Assembly (NCBI RefSeq): GCF_030160235.1
Contig: NZ_BSNY01000041.1
Coordinates: 1-64,000 of the forward strand
DNA length: 64,000 nucleotides
Origin: Mesorhizobium huakuii
Lineage (GTDB): Bacteria; Pseudomonadota; Alphaproteobacteria; Rhizobiales; Rhizobiaceae
Reading direction: 5' to 3'
The notes under the pieces are model-generated. The model did not search any database, was not told where the DNA came from, and saw only the letters and a program-made list of their open reading frames with translations. A program made the position numbers and the translations under genes. Shown in pieces: positions 8,714 to 19,285 of the stretch (positions within the stretch are counted from its first letter, which is position 1; the number at the start of each line of letters is the position of its first letter).

Positions 8714-10066
8714 TCAGGCCGCGCTGCGGGTCTCCGAAATGACGTCGACAATGTCGTTGACGACGGCCTCGACCAGTTGCGGATCGTCGCCCTCGGCCAT
8801 GACACGGATCAGCGGCTCGGTGCCGGACGGACGGATGACCAGACGCCCGGCCTTGCCGAGACGGTTGCGCGCATCCTCGATCGCGGCCTTGACCGGAGCT
8901 TCCTCGAGCGGCTTGCCGCCGGCGATACGGACATTCTTCAAGAGCTGCGGCACCGGCTCGAACTTCTTCGACAGTTCGCTCACCGGGCGTCCCTGGCGCT
9001 TGATGCAGGCCAGCACCTGCAGCGCCGACACCAGGCCGTCGCCGGTGGTCGAGAAATCCGACAGAACGATATGGCCCGACTGTTCGCCGCCGACATTGAG
9101 CCCATGCGCGCGCATATGCTCCACGACATAGCGGTCGCCGACCTTGGTGCGGTGCAACTGCAGCTTCATGTCTCCGAGGAAGCGTTCGAGGCCGAGATTG
9201 GACATGACCGTCGAAACCACGCCGCCGCCGGCAAGCCGTCCGCTCTGGTGCCAGGACTCGGCGATCATCGCCATGATCTGGTCGCCGTCGACGATCGCGC
9301 CATTCTCGTCGACGATGACGACACGGTCTGCATCGCCATCGAGCGCGATGCCGATATCGGCGCGCACTTCATGCACCTTCTTCTGCAGGCCGGCCGGATG
9401 CGTCGAGCCGCATTCCTTGTTGATGTTGAAGCCGTTGGGTTCGACATTGATGGCCACGACTTCGGCGCCGAGTTCCCACAGCGCCTCGGGCGCCACCTTG
9501 TAGGCCGCGCCATTGGCGCAATCGACGACGATCCTGAGGCCCGAAAGCGACATCGAGCGCGGCAATGTGCGCTTGGCGAACTCGATGTAGCGGTCATGCA
9601 CGCCGTCGACACGCTTGGCGCGGCCAAGCCCGTCGGAATCGGCGAGTGTCAGTTCGATATCCTTGTCGAGCATGCCCTCGATGCGCTCTTCGATCTCGTC
9701 CGAGAGCTTGTAGCCGTCCGGACCGAACAGCTTGATGCCGTTGTCGTAATAGGGGTTGTGCGAAGCGGATATCATGACGCCGATATCGGCGCGTAGCGAA
9801 CGCACCAGCATGGCGACGGCCGGGGTCGGGATCGGGCCGAGCAGGAACACATCCATGCCGGCGGCGCAGAGACCCGCCACCATCGCATTCTCGATCATGT
9901 AGCCGGAAAGCCGAGTGTCCTTGCCCAGAACGACACGATGACGGTGGCTGCCGCGCTGGAACGAAAGGCCGGCAGCCATGCCGACCCGCATGGCGATTTC
10001 CGCGGTCATCGGAAACTTGTTGGCGCGCCCGCGGATACCGTCCGTGCCGAAGTAATTCCCTGCCAT
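8714..10066 (-). CDS. glmM: Phosphoglucosamine mutase
   Basis: The 450-residue enzyme interconverts glucosamine-6-phosphate and glucosamine-1-phosphate on the route to UDP-GlcNAc, the peptidoglycan and LPS precursor. The phosphoserine loop is ISASHNP with the catalytic serine at 102. The metal loop DGDADR lies near residue 243. The C-terminal substrate-phosphate motif is [12 protein letters not shown]. The N-terminus [11 protein letters not shown] is typical of the family. In relatives glmM commonly follows ftsH directly; here two opposite-strand genes lie between them. The region upstream holds two palindromes. Confidence 0.97.
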   Translation of the reverse strand: MAGNYFGTDGIRGRANKFPMTAEIAMRVGMAAGLSFQRGSHRHRVVLGKDTRLSGYMIENAMVAGLCAAGMDVFLLGPIPTPAVAMLVRSLRADIGVMISASHNPYYDNGIKLFGPDGYKLSDEIEERIEGMLDKDIELTLADSDGLGRAKRVDGVHDRYIEFAKRTLPRSMSLSGLRIVVDCANGAAYKVAPEALWELGAEVVAINVEPNGFNINKECGSTHPAGLQKKVHEVRADIGIALDGDADRVVIVDENGAIVDGDQIMAMIAESWHQSGRLAGGGVVSTVMSNLGLERFLGDMKLQLHRTKVGDRYVVEHMRAHGLNVGGEQSGHIVLSDFSTTGDGLVSALQVLACIKRQGRPVSELSKKFEPVPQLLKNVRIAGGKPLEEAPVKAAIEDARNRLGKAGRLVIRPSGTEPLIRVMAEGDDPQLVEAVVNDIVDVISETRSAA

Positions 10067-10434
10067 GCTAGTTCAATTCCCTGAAGGTTCTTTGCCGGCA
10101 TCTCATGCCATAATTGGCCAGCGCGTCATGATCACATTGTGTGATTATATGTTACCAATCCTTAGAAAATCATTGTTGTGCACCGCACACAACAAGGCTG
10201 CATCCTGACCTGGCGGCACCGCGGCGCTGCAATATACCAGTTCTGCGAGCTATACGCTGCAGCTGCACGCGGAAAATCTTGTTTTTAACCCGGCAAGGGA
10301 CAATGATTTCATCACCTTATCGGGAGGAGCAGGCTTTGGGCGATATATACGCCACTTAGCATCTGGCGCAACCGACCGTTGAGCGTTATTGATTCGCTGG
10401 GACGTATAATGGGCTGCTGCAACGGAGAAACGCT
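10067..10434. other. Intergenic region between glmM and the repeat-protein gene, with two palindromes
   Basis: No gene is visible in this AT-richer stretch. ATCACA-TTG-TGTGAT (10131-10145) is a perfect 6-bp inverted repeat. TTGTTGTG (10173-10180) and CACAACAA (10188-10195) form an 8-bp inverted repeat. Both lie between the divergent glmM and 10435 genes and could be operators. I cannot assign binding proteins. Confidence 0.4.
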
Positions 10435-11271
10435 ATGCTCATCCACCGACTTGCCACTTTGACCGGCCTCGCCGTAGTGACGTTGTTCCTGGCCGCGCCA
10501 GCCAACGCACTGACGATGGCCGAGTGCAGCACGAAGTATAACGCCGCCAAGGATGCGGGGACACTGGCCGGACAGACCTGGAACCAGTTCCGCAAGGCAC
10601 AATGCGGCACCGATGCCGCCGCCACGACGGATACCAAGCCGGCCGACACGAAGAAGGCAGCCGAAACCAAGCCGGCCAAGCCGGCCAAGGCAGCGGCCGC
10701 CGACGCGGGCGCCGCGAAAGGCCTGACGGCCAAGGAATGCAGCGCCAAGTACCAGGCGGCGAAGGCCGCCGGCACGCTGAACGGCATGAAGTGGAACGAC
10801 TTCCGCAAGAGCGAATGCGCCGCCGGCGCGTCCGCCGCGGCTGACACCACCAAGCCGGCAACCACCAAGGCAGCCGCGGCTCCGGCCGACGGCAAGGGCC
10901 TGACCATGGCCGAATGCAGCGCCAAGTACCAGGCTGCCAAGACGGCGAACACGCTGAAAGGCCAGAAGTGGAACGACTTCCGCAAGGCAGAATGCGGCGC
11001 CGCCGCCGCCGATGACGACAGCGTGCCTGCTCCGAGCGAGGCAAACTACACCAAGGAGCCGGCAAAGCCGACGACGGCTGCGCCCAAGGGCGTCACCTTC
11101 CCGTCCGCGATCTCGCCGAAATATGCCAGCGAGACCCCCGGAAAGGGCCGCATGCACACCTGCCTCGACCAGTACTATGTCCTCAAGGACGCCAACGCGC
11201 TTGGCGGCCTGAAGTGGATCCAGAAGGGCGGCGGCTTCTACAGCCTGTGCAACGCCAAGCTGAAGGGCTAG
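10435..11271 (+). CDS. Secreted protein with four Cys-Trp repeats, unknown function
   Basis: The 278-residue product has a signal peptide (about 1-26, ending ANA before LTMAEC). Three near-identical units follow at residues 31-57, 102-128 and 161-187, patterned C-x3-Y-x3-K-x2-(G/N)-T-L-x-G-x2-W-x2-F-R-K-x2-C. Ala/Lys/Pro/Thr-rich linkers of 33-45 residues separate them. A fourth unit (243-272) keeps C, Y, K, L, G and W at the same offsets but ends QKGGGFYSLC, three residues longer. Each unit has one cysteine at each end, which suggests a disulfide. The start has GGAGAAA upstream. The gene at 11559 is a shorter paralogue. I do not know a function; the family resembles uncharacterised rhizobial exported proteins. 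Confidence 0.85.
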   Translation: MLIHRLATLTGLAVVTLFLAAPANALTMAECSTKYNAAKDAGTLAGQTWNQFRKAQCGTDAAATTDTKPADTKKAAETKPAKPAKAAAADAGAAKGLTAKECSAKYQAAKAAGTLNGMKWNDFRKSECAAGASAAADTTKPATTKAAAAPADGKGLTMAECSAKYQAAKTANTLKGQKWNDFRKAECGAAAADDDSVPAPSEANYTKEPAKPTTAAPKGVTFPSAISPKYASETPGKGRMHTCLDQYYVLKDANALGGLKWIQKGGGFYSLCNAKLKG

Positions 11272-11351
11272 GCTACGCATTCCCCGGATCGATGAGGCAT
11301 GAGCCGGCTGAGATCGAATTGAGCTAGACAGAAAGTCTGGCAAGGATAGGC

Positions 11352-11390
11352 AAAGGCCCGCGATGCATCTGCTTCGCGGGCCTTTTGTTG
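11352..11390 (+). terminator. Intrinsic terminator after the four-repeat gene
   Basis: A 12-bp perfect stem (AAAGGCCCGCGA, 11352-11363, with TCGCGGGCCTTT, 11374-11385) is followed by TTGTTG. Confidence 0.85.
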
Positions 11391-11558
11391 CTCGCGCGGC
11401 CTTGTTCGCATCTATCGCGGGAGCTTCCGGCATCAATTCGCCCACACCGCCCACCGCCGGACTTATCGCCAGCTCCCAAAGATTCTAGTTGAACATATCA
11501 GGAACAAACAATATACAAAAGGATGTCTAACTAACTTGTTATCAACCGGGAGGTTCTT

Positions 11559-12011
11559 ATGCCCAATTTGAAATTGGCGGTATTGGCTGTGACGGCATCG
11601 GTTGCTTGGAGCGTCGCCCCTGCAAGCGCACTGACGATGAAGGAATGTGGCGAGACCTATCGGACAGCCAAAGAAGGCGGCACTCTGAACGGCATGGACT
11701 GGGCCGCTTTCCGCAAGGAGAAATGCGCGACGCCCGCTGCGGAGAGTGTCAGCGGGGATACCGTCAAAACCGCGCCGCAGCCGAAAAAGGAAACCGAAGC
11801 GGCAGTCGCCCCCACTGTAGCGCCGGCGGGCGTGACATTCCCAACCACCCTCGCCGCCGAGTTCAAGACCGAAAAGCCCGCGAAGGCGCGGATGAAGACC
11901 TGCCTGCAAGGCTACCATAGCAACAAGGATGCCGGCACGTTGAGCGGCCTCAAGTGGATCCAGAAGGGTGGCGGCTATTACAGCCTGTGCAATGCCAAGC
12001 TGAAGACCTGA
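11559..12011 (+). CDS. Secreted protein with two Cys-Trp repeats, paralogue of the 10435 gene
   Basis: The 150-residue product has a signal peptide (about 1-24, ending ASA before LTMKEC). One canonical repeat follows (residues 30-56, C to C 27 residues) and then the variant C-terminal repeat (115-144, 30 residues, ending QKGGGYYSLC). The segment GVTFPTTL before the last repeat matches GVTFPSAI in the larger paralogue, so the two proteins share their whole C-terminal third. The start follows GGGAGG. Its own promoter is likely because a strong terminator separates it from the upstream gene. Function is unknown. Confidence 0.85.
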   Translation: MPNLKLAVLAVTASVAWSVAPASALTMKECGETYRTAKEGGTLNGMDWAAFRKEKCATPAAESVSGDTVKTAPQPKKETEAAVAPTVAPAGVTFPTTLAAEFKTEKPAKARMKTCLQGYHSNKDAGTLSGLKWIQKGGGYYSLCNAKLKT

Positions 12012-12033
12012 TCGGCAGCAATAGCTCAACAAG

Positions 12034-12074
12034 GAAAGGCCCACGAGCCGCAAGGTTCGTGGGCTTTTCTTTGT
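12034..12074 (+). terminator. Intrinsic terminator after the two-repeat gene
   Basis: GCCCACGA pairs with TCGTGGGC around a loop near 12047-12056, extended by AAAG/TTTT pairs and followed by TTTTCTTT. Confidence 0.8.
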
Positions 12075-12107
12075 TCGCAATTGCCGAGCGATCTACACGC
12101 GTTTGCG

Positions 12108-12282
12108 CTGCCCCTCACCTGCCTGCCGGCATCCTCTCCCCGTATAGTGACGGGGAGAGGGGCGCTCTCATCTATAGTTTCGCCAATCACTAGCGCCGCA
12201 AAAAGCGACGACGTTGCGGCAAGCTACTTTCTCCCCGTCACATACGGGGAGAAATGCCCGGCAGGGCAATGAGGGGCGGCGC
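12108..12282. repeat. Inverted pair of ~53-bp short repeats around CTCCCCGTA-type hairpins
   Basis: Unit 1 (12108-12160) and unit 2 (12228-12282) are similar when one is reverse-complemented. Both read roughly GCYGCCCCTCAY..CCTGCCGG.CAT.YTCTCCCCGTAT.GTGACGGGGAGA. Each unit holds its own hairpin CTCCCCGT/ACGGGGAG. About 67 bases separate the units. The same motif is, from memory, common between genes in Mesorhizobium. The pair may be a small mobile or transcription-attenuating element. There is no gene inside. Confidence 0.7.
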
Positions 12283-12334
12283 CGACTTCAACAATTGGCC
12301 GGCCTTGGTCCTGGCGAACCACGGCGGTGCCTTC

Positions 12335-12375
12335 ACAAACGAGAACGCCGCGGAGAAGGCCGCGGCGTTTTCTTA
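12335..12375 (-). terminator. Intrinsic terminator of ftsH (stem usable on both strands)
   Basis: A 10-bp perfect stem (AACGCCGCGG, 12344-12353, with CCGCGGCGTT, 12360-12369) lies 25 bases beyond the ftsH stop. On the minus strand it is followed by CTCGTTTG, on the plus strand by TTCTT. Confidence 0.75.
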
Positions 12376-12393
12376 AACTCAACAACGTTCTGC

Positions 12394-14322
<1,929 letters not shown>

Positions 14323-14444
14323 CAATTGTCCCGTTGGCGTCCGCGCACGGACAGCATCATGAGAGGAAACTTGGGCCTAACATAGGGAGAGCGCCCCCCC
14401 TTGCCAAGCAGAACAGCACGTCTGGGTTAAGCTTTCGACCACCA

Positions 14445-15812
14445 TCAATCGGCACTGTGGCCGCCCCATGGCGAAGCGGGAAGCGCTGACGCGCCGATCA
14501 ATTCGGCGACGGCCCGCGCCGGCGCCAGATCGAAGGACGGCAGGAAGTGGGAAAAAGGCGACACGACCGGTCGCGCCACGAACGCTGGCGACCCCGGCTC
14601 GCCCTGCGGCAAATCAGGGTTTTCAAGGGCTTGCCGCGATGCCGGTTCCGCGGCCAATGCGGCGCGCATCAGGCTTGCCGGGGTTTCTTCATCATCGATC
14701 GCCAGCCGCCTTGCCGCTGTCGCGCCCAATGGTGCGATCAACAATGCGTCGGCCCTGTCGTTCAATGTGATGTGGCGACGGCCATCCCAGATAGTGTTGT
14801 CGACAGCGGTTGCGGCGGGTGGCAAGCCCCGCGCCTCGCGGCGCAGGAAGAGGCCGGCGCGTCGGAAATCGACCACCGTCCGCGACAATGTGGCGCAAAG
14901 AAATCCGGCTTTCAGCCGGCCGAACAGCGCCTCGCTGCGCGTCTGGTCCGGCAGGAAGGCAACGCCTCCGGCGGTGGCCAGCAGGATGCGCAACGCATAG
15001 ATGGCCGCCCGGTCGTCGCCTGCGGTCAGCAGGGCTGGATCGAGCCGGATGAGGCCCGTGCCCGGCTGGCTGGCGAAGCGACGGATGAGATCGGCGGCGC
15101 CAGCGCCAAGCTGTCTGCGCTCGACGGCGGCCTGGCCGGCGAGCCTCAGCACATCCTCCACATGCCCGGCACTTTCGCCGGCAACCGCTGCGCGCACGCG
15201 CGGCCGCTCGAAGGCCTCGTCGATATTGGTCGGGTCATCGGCCCAGCCGACATGTTCGCGCCGCAGGAAATCGCGAAGCGCCGAGCGCCGCATGCCCAGA
15301 AGCGGGCGAATGATCCACTCGCGCCAGTCATAGAGAGTGCCAGGTGCCATGCCGGCAAGCCCACGGCCCGCCATGTCGGCAGGCTCCCGGTCTCGTGCAT
15401 GTCGCATCAGCACCGTCTCGGCCTGGTCGTCGGCGGTATGACCGGTGGCGATCAGGCCGATGCCTTCCGCGCGCGCCGCCTCGGCCAGCAGATTGTAGCG
15501 CGCTTCCCGCGCCGCCGCCGGCAGGCCGGTCGATGGCTTGCGCCCGGACCACGTCAGGATGCGGTGGGCAATGCCGCGCTCAGCGCACAGCTTCGCCACG
15601 GCTTGCGCCTCGGCTGCCGAGCCCTGTCGCAGGCCATGGTCGATCGTCACGGCCAGCAGTTTCGCGGACGATGCGGTTCGGTCGAGATGCTGTTTGAGAA
15701 GGAGAAGCAGGGCGGTCGAGTCGCTGCCGCCGGACACGGCCGCGACGGCGCCGTGGGTAAAATCGATATGCGAAAAAAGTCTGGTCGAAAGATCAGGCTC
15801 GGTGTCGAGCAT
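14445..15812 (-). CDS. tilS: tRNA(Ile)-lysidine synthase
   Basis: The 455-residue enzyme attaches lysine to C34 of the CAU-anticodon tRNA-Ile, which changes its decoding from AUG to AUA. The PP-loop ATP motif SGGSDST is at residues 27-33. HGLRQGSAAEA and ATGHTADDQAETVLMR are the other family motifs. The start at 15812 (MLDTEPDLS) gives a normal N-terminus. The frame is open further upstream and overlaps cpoB, but that part lacks family sequence. It lies between cpoB and ftsH on the same strand, so co-transcription is likely. Confidence 0.93.
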   Translation of the reverse strand: MLDTEPDLSTRLFSHIDFTHGAVAAVSGGSDSTALLLLLKQHLDRTASSAKLLAVTIDHGLRQGSAAEAQAVAKLCAERGIAHRILTWSGRKPSTGLPAAAREARYNLLAEAARAEGIGLIATGHTADDQAETVLMRHARDREPADMAGRGLAGMAPGTLYDWREWIIRPLLGMRRSALRDFLRREHVGWADDPTNIDEAFERPRVRAAVAGESAGHVEDVLRLAGQAAVERRQLGAGAADLIRRFASQPGTGLIRLDPALLTAGDDRAAIYALRILLATAGGVAFLPDQTRSEALFGRLKAGFLCATLSRTVVDFRRAGLFLRREARGLPPAATAVDNTIWDGRRHITLNDRADALLIAPLGATAARRLAIDDEETPASLMRAALAAEPASRQALENPDLPQGEPGSPAFVARPVVSPFSHFLPSFDLAPARAVAELIGASALPASPWGGHSAD

Positions 15813-15870
15813 CAACGCATGTCGTCCAAAAATGGTCGCGGTCCGGAGACCAAGACATGCCTGGGAGAGA

Positions 15871-16983
15871 TCAGCACGCAGCCAGGGCCTTCTCCTGCTT
15901 GACGCGTTCCTTGAGTGCATTGGAGATGTCGGGGTAGCGCTTGCCGACTTCGCTGAAGGTGGCACAGGCGACGTCGTGCTGCTTGAGGCCGACCAGCGAC
16001 ACGCCGAGCTTCAGCAGCATGTCGGGCGCCTTCTTGGCCTTGGGGTAGTCCTTGCTGGCGGCGAGGAAGACCTCGGCCGCGTCGCGGTATTTTTGCTGGC
16101 CAAGCAGCGATTCACCCAGCCAGTAATGCGCGTCCGCCGTCTTCGCATCACGGGGGAAGCGCGAGATATGATCGCGAAAACCCTGCTCGGCGGTGCTGTA
16201 GTCGCCCGATAGGATGAACTGATAGGAATTGCGGTAAAGCTCTTCCGGGTCCTTGGTGGAAGGCAGCGCCGCGACGATCGTGCCATTGGACTTGCCGGCC
16301 TTGGCCGGGGCCTTGGTCGCCGGGGCCGTGTCTTGCACCGGTGCGGTTGACTGGGTGTTGCCGCCGGCATCGATCACATTGCCGTTCTTGTCGACGGTGA
16401 TGGAACCAAAGGTCTTTTCCGGCGCTCCCGTGCCCGGGATCACCTTGCCGGGATCGCCATCGGGGGATTCGACGATGACGTCCTCGACCGTCTTGCCGCC
16501 CGCGGACTGATTGCCGCCAGGCGCGGCGCCGGCATCAGCCGGAGCCTGCGTTGCCGGGGCCACCGCCACATCGGTGTTGGTGCCGGTGGTGGCGTCGGAT
16601 TTCTTCTGCGCCGGCGGCTGTCCGCCCTGCGCGCCGCCTTCAAGCTGCTGGAAGCGGAACTCGTTGTCTTCCTGCTGCTTGCGGATCTGTTCCTGCATCT
16701 GCAGGATCTGGAAATTGAGCTCTTCGATCTTGCCGTTCATCTGGCGCAGCTGGTCCTCGAGCCCGGTGGCGCCGGCGCCGTTCGACTGCTGCGCGAACTG
16801 GACCTGGTCGGGTTTCTTCTTGTCGCCGAAGAGGCTGGGCAACTCGATGCTCGGCAGATGGAAGGAAAAGCCGCTGTCGGTCGATTGCCCGGTGCCGCTT
16901 GCCCCCGGGCCGCTTGCCAGGGCGGTGAAGCCTGATAGGAGCAGCGCCGCAAGCGTGCCGCTCAGAACCGATCTCAAATGCAT
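15871..16983 (-). CDS. cpoB: Cell division coordinator CpoB (YbgF)
   Basis: The 370-residue periplasmic protein links Tol-Pal constriction to peptidoglycan synthesis. The signal peptide covers about residues 1-24 (MHLRSVLSGTLAALLLSG). A coiled coil rich in Gln/Glu (about 75-115, LEDQLRQMNGKIEELNFQI) drives trimerisation in homologues. A low-complexity linker follows, and then TPR repeats fill about 240-365 (YQFILSGDYSTAEQGF, YWLGESLLGQQKYRDAAEVF). The ATG at 16983 has GAGAGG upstream. It sits after pal, separated from it by an intrinsic terminator. Confidence 0.93.
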   Translation of the reverse strand: MHLRSVLSGTLAALLLSGFTALASGPGASGTGQSTDSGFSFHLPSIELPSLFGDKKKPDQVQFAQQSNGAGATGLEDQLRQMNGKIEELNFQILQMQEQIRKQQEDNEFRFQQLEGGAQGGQPPAQKKSDATTGTNTDVAVAPATQAPADAGAAPGGNQSAGGKTVEDVIVESPDGDPGKVIPGTGAPEKTFGSITVDKNGNVIDAGGNTQSTAPVQDTAPATKAPAKAGKSNGTIVAALPSTKDPEELYRNSYQFILSGDYSTAEQGFRDHISRFPRDAKTADAHYWLGESLLGQQKYRDAAEVFLAASKDYPKAKKAPDMLLKLGVSLVGLKQHDVACATFSEVGKRYPDISNALKERVKQEKALAAC

Positions 16984-17103
16984 GTGCCTCTCGCCGTGTG
17001 TCGTTAGTCTGTTCGCGCCTTCCAATCAGAATGGGACCAGCCAAGCGCCCTCGGCTCATAGCAGGACGCGAGACTTCGGCCAAATTTTGTTTCGGGCACC
17101 CGG

Positions 17104-17134
17104 ATATGAAAAAGGCGGCCCGAAGGCCGCCTTT
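17104..17134 (-). terminator. Intrinsic terminator between pal and cpoB
   Basis: A 10-bp perfect stem (AAAGGCGGCC, 17111-17120, with GGCCGCCTTT, 17125-17134) and a CGAA loop is followed on the minus strand by TTCATAT. It may reduce rather than abolish read-through into cpoB. Confidence 0.8.
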
Positions 17135-17193
17135 CGCGAAGCTGTGTTGCATTTTTGCCAGTCGGCGCGCTCGCGTCTCCCGACGCCGGCAAC

Positions 17194-17700
17194 TCAGGAC
17201 CCGGCGCCGCTGAGCGTGGTGACGGCACGGCGATTCTGCGACCAGCAGGAGATGTCGTCGCACACCGCGACCGGACGTTCCTTGCCGTAGGAAATGGTCT
17301 TCAGACGGCTGGAAGCGACACCCTTGGAAACCAGGAAGTCGCGGGCGGCGGCGGCGCGGCGGGCGCCGAGCGCCAGATTGTATTCGCGCGTGCCGCGTTC
17401 GTCGGCGTGACCTTCGACGACAATGGCATACTGCTTGTACTGGTTCAGCCACTGCGCCTGGCGGGCAAGCGTCGTCTGCGCGTCGGCGCGGATCGACGAC
17501 GAATCCGTATCGAAGAAGATACGGTCGCCAATGTTGACGGTGAAGTCCTGCGCCGAGCCGGGCGTTGCGGCGCCGGCACCATTGAGGCCAAGGTCGGCGG
17601 CGTTGTTCGGCGTCTTCTTCGAAGCGCAACCGGCGATGGCGAGCATCGCCACCAGCGCGATCATGACCGGGTTTCTGGTAAGTGCTGCGATACGGCCCAT
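17194..17700 (-). CDS. pal: Peptidoglycan-associated lipoprotein Pal
   Basis: The 168-residue outer-membrane lipoprotein binds peptidoglycan and TolB in the constriction complex. The lipobox is LAIAGC with the lipidated cysteine at 25. An OmpA-like domain fills about 55-165, with the family signature VEGHADERGTREYNLALGAR, including the diaminopimelate-binding Asp and Arg. The start at 17700 has a perfect AAGGAGAGG site, which decides against an ATG/GTG six codons upstream. It is downstream of tolB but has its own 190-base gap with a terminator. Confidence 0.96.
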   Translation of the reverse strand: MGRIAALTRNPVMIALVAMLAIAGCASKKTPNNAADLGLNGAGAATPGSAQDFTVNIGDRIFFDTDSSSIRADAQTTLARQAQWLNQYKQYAIVVEGHADERGTREYNLALGARRAAAARDFLVSKGVASSRLKTISYGKERPVAVCDDISCWSQNRRAVTTLSGAGS

Positions 17701-17881
17701 GCCGCCTCTCCTTCGCATTTCGAGTGATTTCGTTGATCACCCAGTAACCACGTTTGGGTTAACCGGCATTCAAGAAACACGGTTAAAATTTGGTTTAGGC
17801 TGCCCGTCCGCAACCATTGGCTTGAAGCCACATTTCACGCGGACCGTAGGCGTAAATACGGCCAAAACGCGACCAATGCAT

Positions 17882-17910
17882 GGAAAAGGGGCCGAAACGG
17901 CCCCTTTTCA
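17882..17910. terminator. Intrinsic terminator hairpin after tolB
   Basis: An 11-bp perfect stem (AAAAGGGGCCG, 17884-17894, with CGGCCCCTTTT, 17898-17908) around AAA. It is symmetric, with T-runs on both sides. It lies 26 bases beyond the tolB stop. Confidence 0.75.
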
Positions 17911-17934
17911 GCATGTGTGGCAATTCGGCCGAAC

Positions 17935-19245
17935 TTATTCCAGCAGCGGCGACCAAGCCGGATCGGATGCGAAGTTCGAGGTCGGGATCGGCTGCTCGTT
18001 GCGGCCGGTCAGGTCGACCGAAACCAGTTTCGGGCCGCCATTGGAGTCGCGGAAGAACATCAAGACGCGGCCATTCGGCGCCCAGGTCGGTCCTTCCTGC
18101 TGGAAACCTGACGACAGGATGCGCTCGCCCGAGCCGTCGGTCTTCATGACGCCGATCTGGAATTCGCCACCGGTCTGCTTGGTGAAGGCGATGAGATCGC
18201 CGCGCGGCGACCACACCGGCGTCGAATAGACGCCGTCGCCGAAGGAGATGCGGGTCTGGCCCGAGCCGTCGGCGCCCATGACATAGATCTGCGCGCGGCC
18301 GCCGCGGTCGGAGGTGAACACCACCTTGCTGCCGTCGGGCGAATAGGAAGGCGAGGTGTCGATGGCCGTCGAGTTGGTCAGCCGCGTCGTCGAGCGGCTG
18401 CGCAGGTCCATGGCGAAGATGTTGGAATTGCCGTCGTCGCGCAGCAGGCTCATGATCACCTTCTGGCCGTCGGGCGAGAAGCGCGGCGCAAAGGTCATGC
18501 CGGGGAAATTGCCGACCAGTTCGCGCTGCCCGGTCTCGATCTGCAGGAGATAGACCCGCGGCTGGCCGCTCTCGTAGGACATGTAGGTGATTTCCTGCCG
18601 GTTCGGCGAGAAACGCGGCGTCAGCACGATCGAGCGGCCATCCGAGAGGTAGCGGACATTGGCGCCGTCCTGGTCCATAATGGCCAGGCGCTTCTTGCGC
18701 GCGTTCTTGGCGCCGGATTCGTCGATGAACACGACGCGCGTGTCGAAATAACCCTTTTCGCCGGTCAGCCGCTCGTAGATGGCGTCGGCGATGATGTGGG
18801 CGACACGGCGCTGATTGGCGTCGTTGGCGAAGAACTGCTCACCGGCCATCTGCTGTCCGGCAAAGGTGTCCCAAAGCCTGTACTGGGCGCGGATGCGTCC
18901 GTCAGCTTCCTTGCTGACGCTGCCGGTAACCAGCGCCTGTGCATTGATCACCTTCCAGTCGTCGAAGCGAGGAGCCGCATCCGGGTTCGTTATCTTTTCG
19001 ATGAAGGCGCTCTTGTCGATCGGCGCGAACAGGCCGGAGCGCTTCAGGTCGGCTGTGACGATCTGGGAAATCTGGGCGCCAAGCGCGTCGCCACCCTGGA
19101 AATCCGTGATGGCGATCGGCAGCGGCTCGACATTGCCCTTGTTGACGTTGAGCTCGACGAGCGCCCATGCCGGCATGGGGACCACGGCCGCCATGCCTAG
19201 CGCCATGGCTGCAATCGTCAGGAGCGGCTTGAGGAAGGATCTCAT
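17935..19245 (-). CDS. tolB: Tol-Pal system beta-propeller protein TolB
   Basis: The 436-residue periplasmic protein has a signal peptide ending AWA near residue 28. An N-terminal alpha/beta domain follows (about 30-165), and then a six-bladed propeller with repeated blade ends of the type ...[22 protein letters not shown] and [12 protein letters not shown]. It shuttles between TolA and Pal. The ATG at 19245 is preferred because the signal peptide starts there. It lies 40 bases after tolA, so the operon tolQRAB is likely. Confidence 0.96.
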   Translation of the reverse strand: MRSFLKPLLTIAAMALGMAAVVPMPAWALVELNVNKGNVEPLPIAITDFQGGDALGAQISQIVTADLKRSGLFAPIDKSAFIEKITNPDAAPRFDDWKVINAQALVTGSVSKEADGRIRAQYRLWDTFAGQQMAGEQFFANDANQRRVAHIIADAIYERLTGEKGYFDTRVVFIDESGAKNARKKRLAIMDQDGANVRYLSDGRSIVLTPRFSPNRQEITYMSYESGQPRVYLLQIETGQRELVGNFPGMTFAPRFSPDGQKVIMSLLRDDGNSNIFAMDLRSRSTTRLTNSTAIDTSPSYSPDGSKVVFTSDRGGRAQIYVMGADGSGQTRISFGDGVYSTPVWSPRGDLIAFTKQTGGEFQIGVMKTDGSGERILSSGFQQEGPTWAPNGRVLMFFRDSNGGPKLVSVDLTGRNEQPIPTSNFASDPAWSPLLE

Positions 19246-19285
19246 ATCTTCTCGCTTCTCTTCTTTGATTGGGTGGGCGCCAGGC

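Noticed and set aside
10141-10359. Small plus-strand open frame upstream of the repeat-protein gene
   Set aside because: The region is palindromic and AT-rich, the product has no family features, and no ribosome site is visible.
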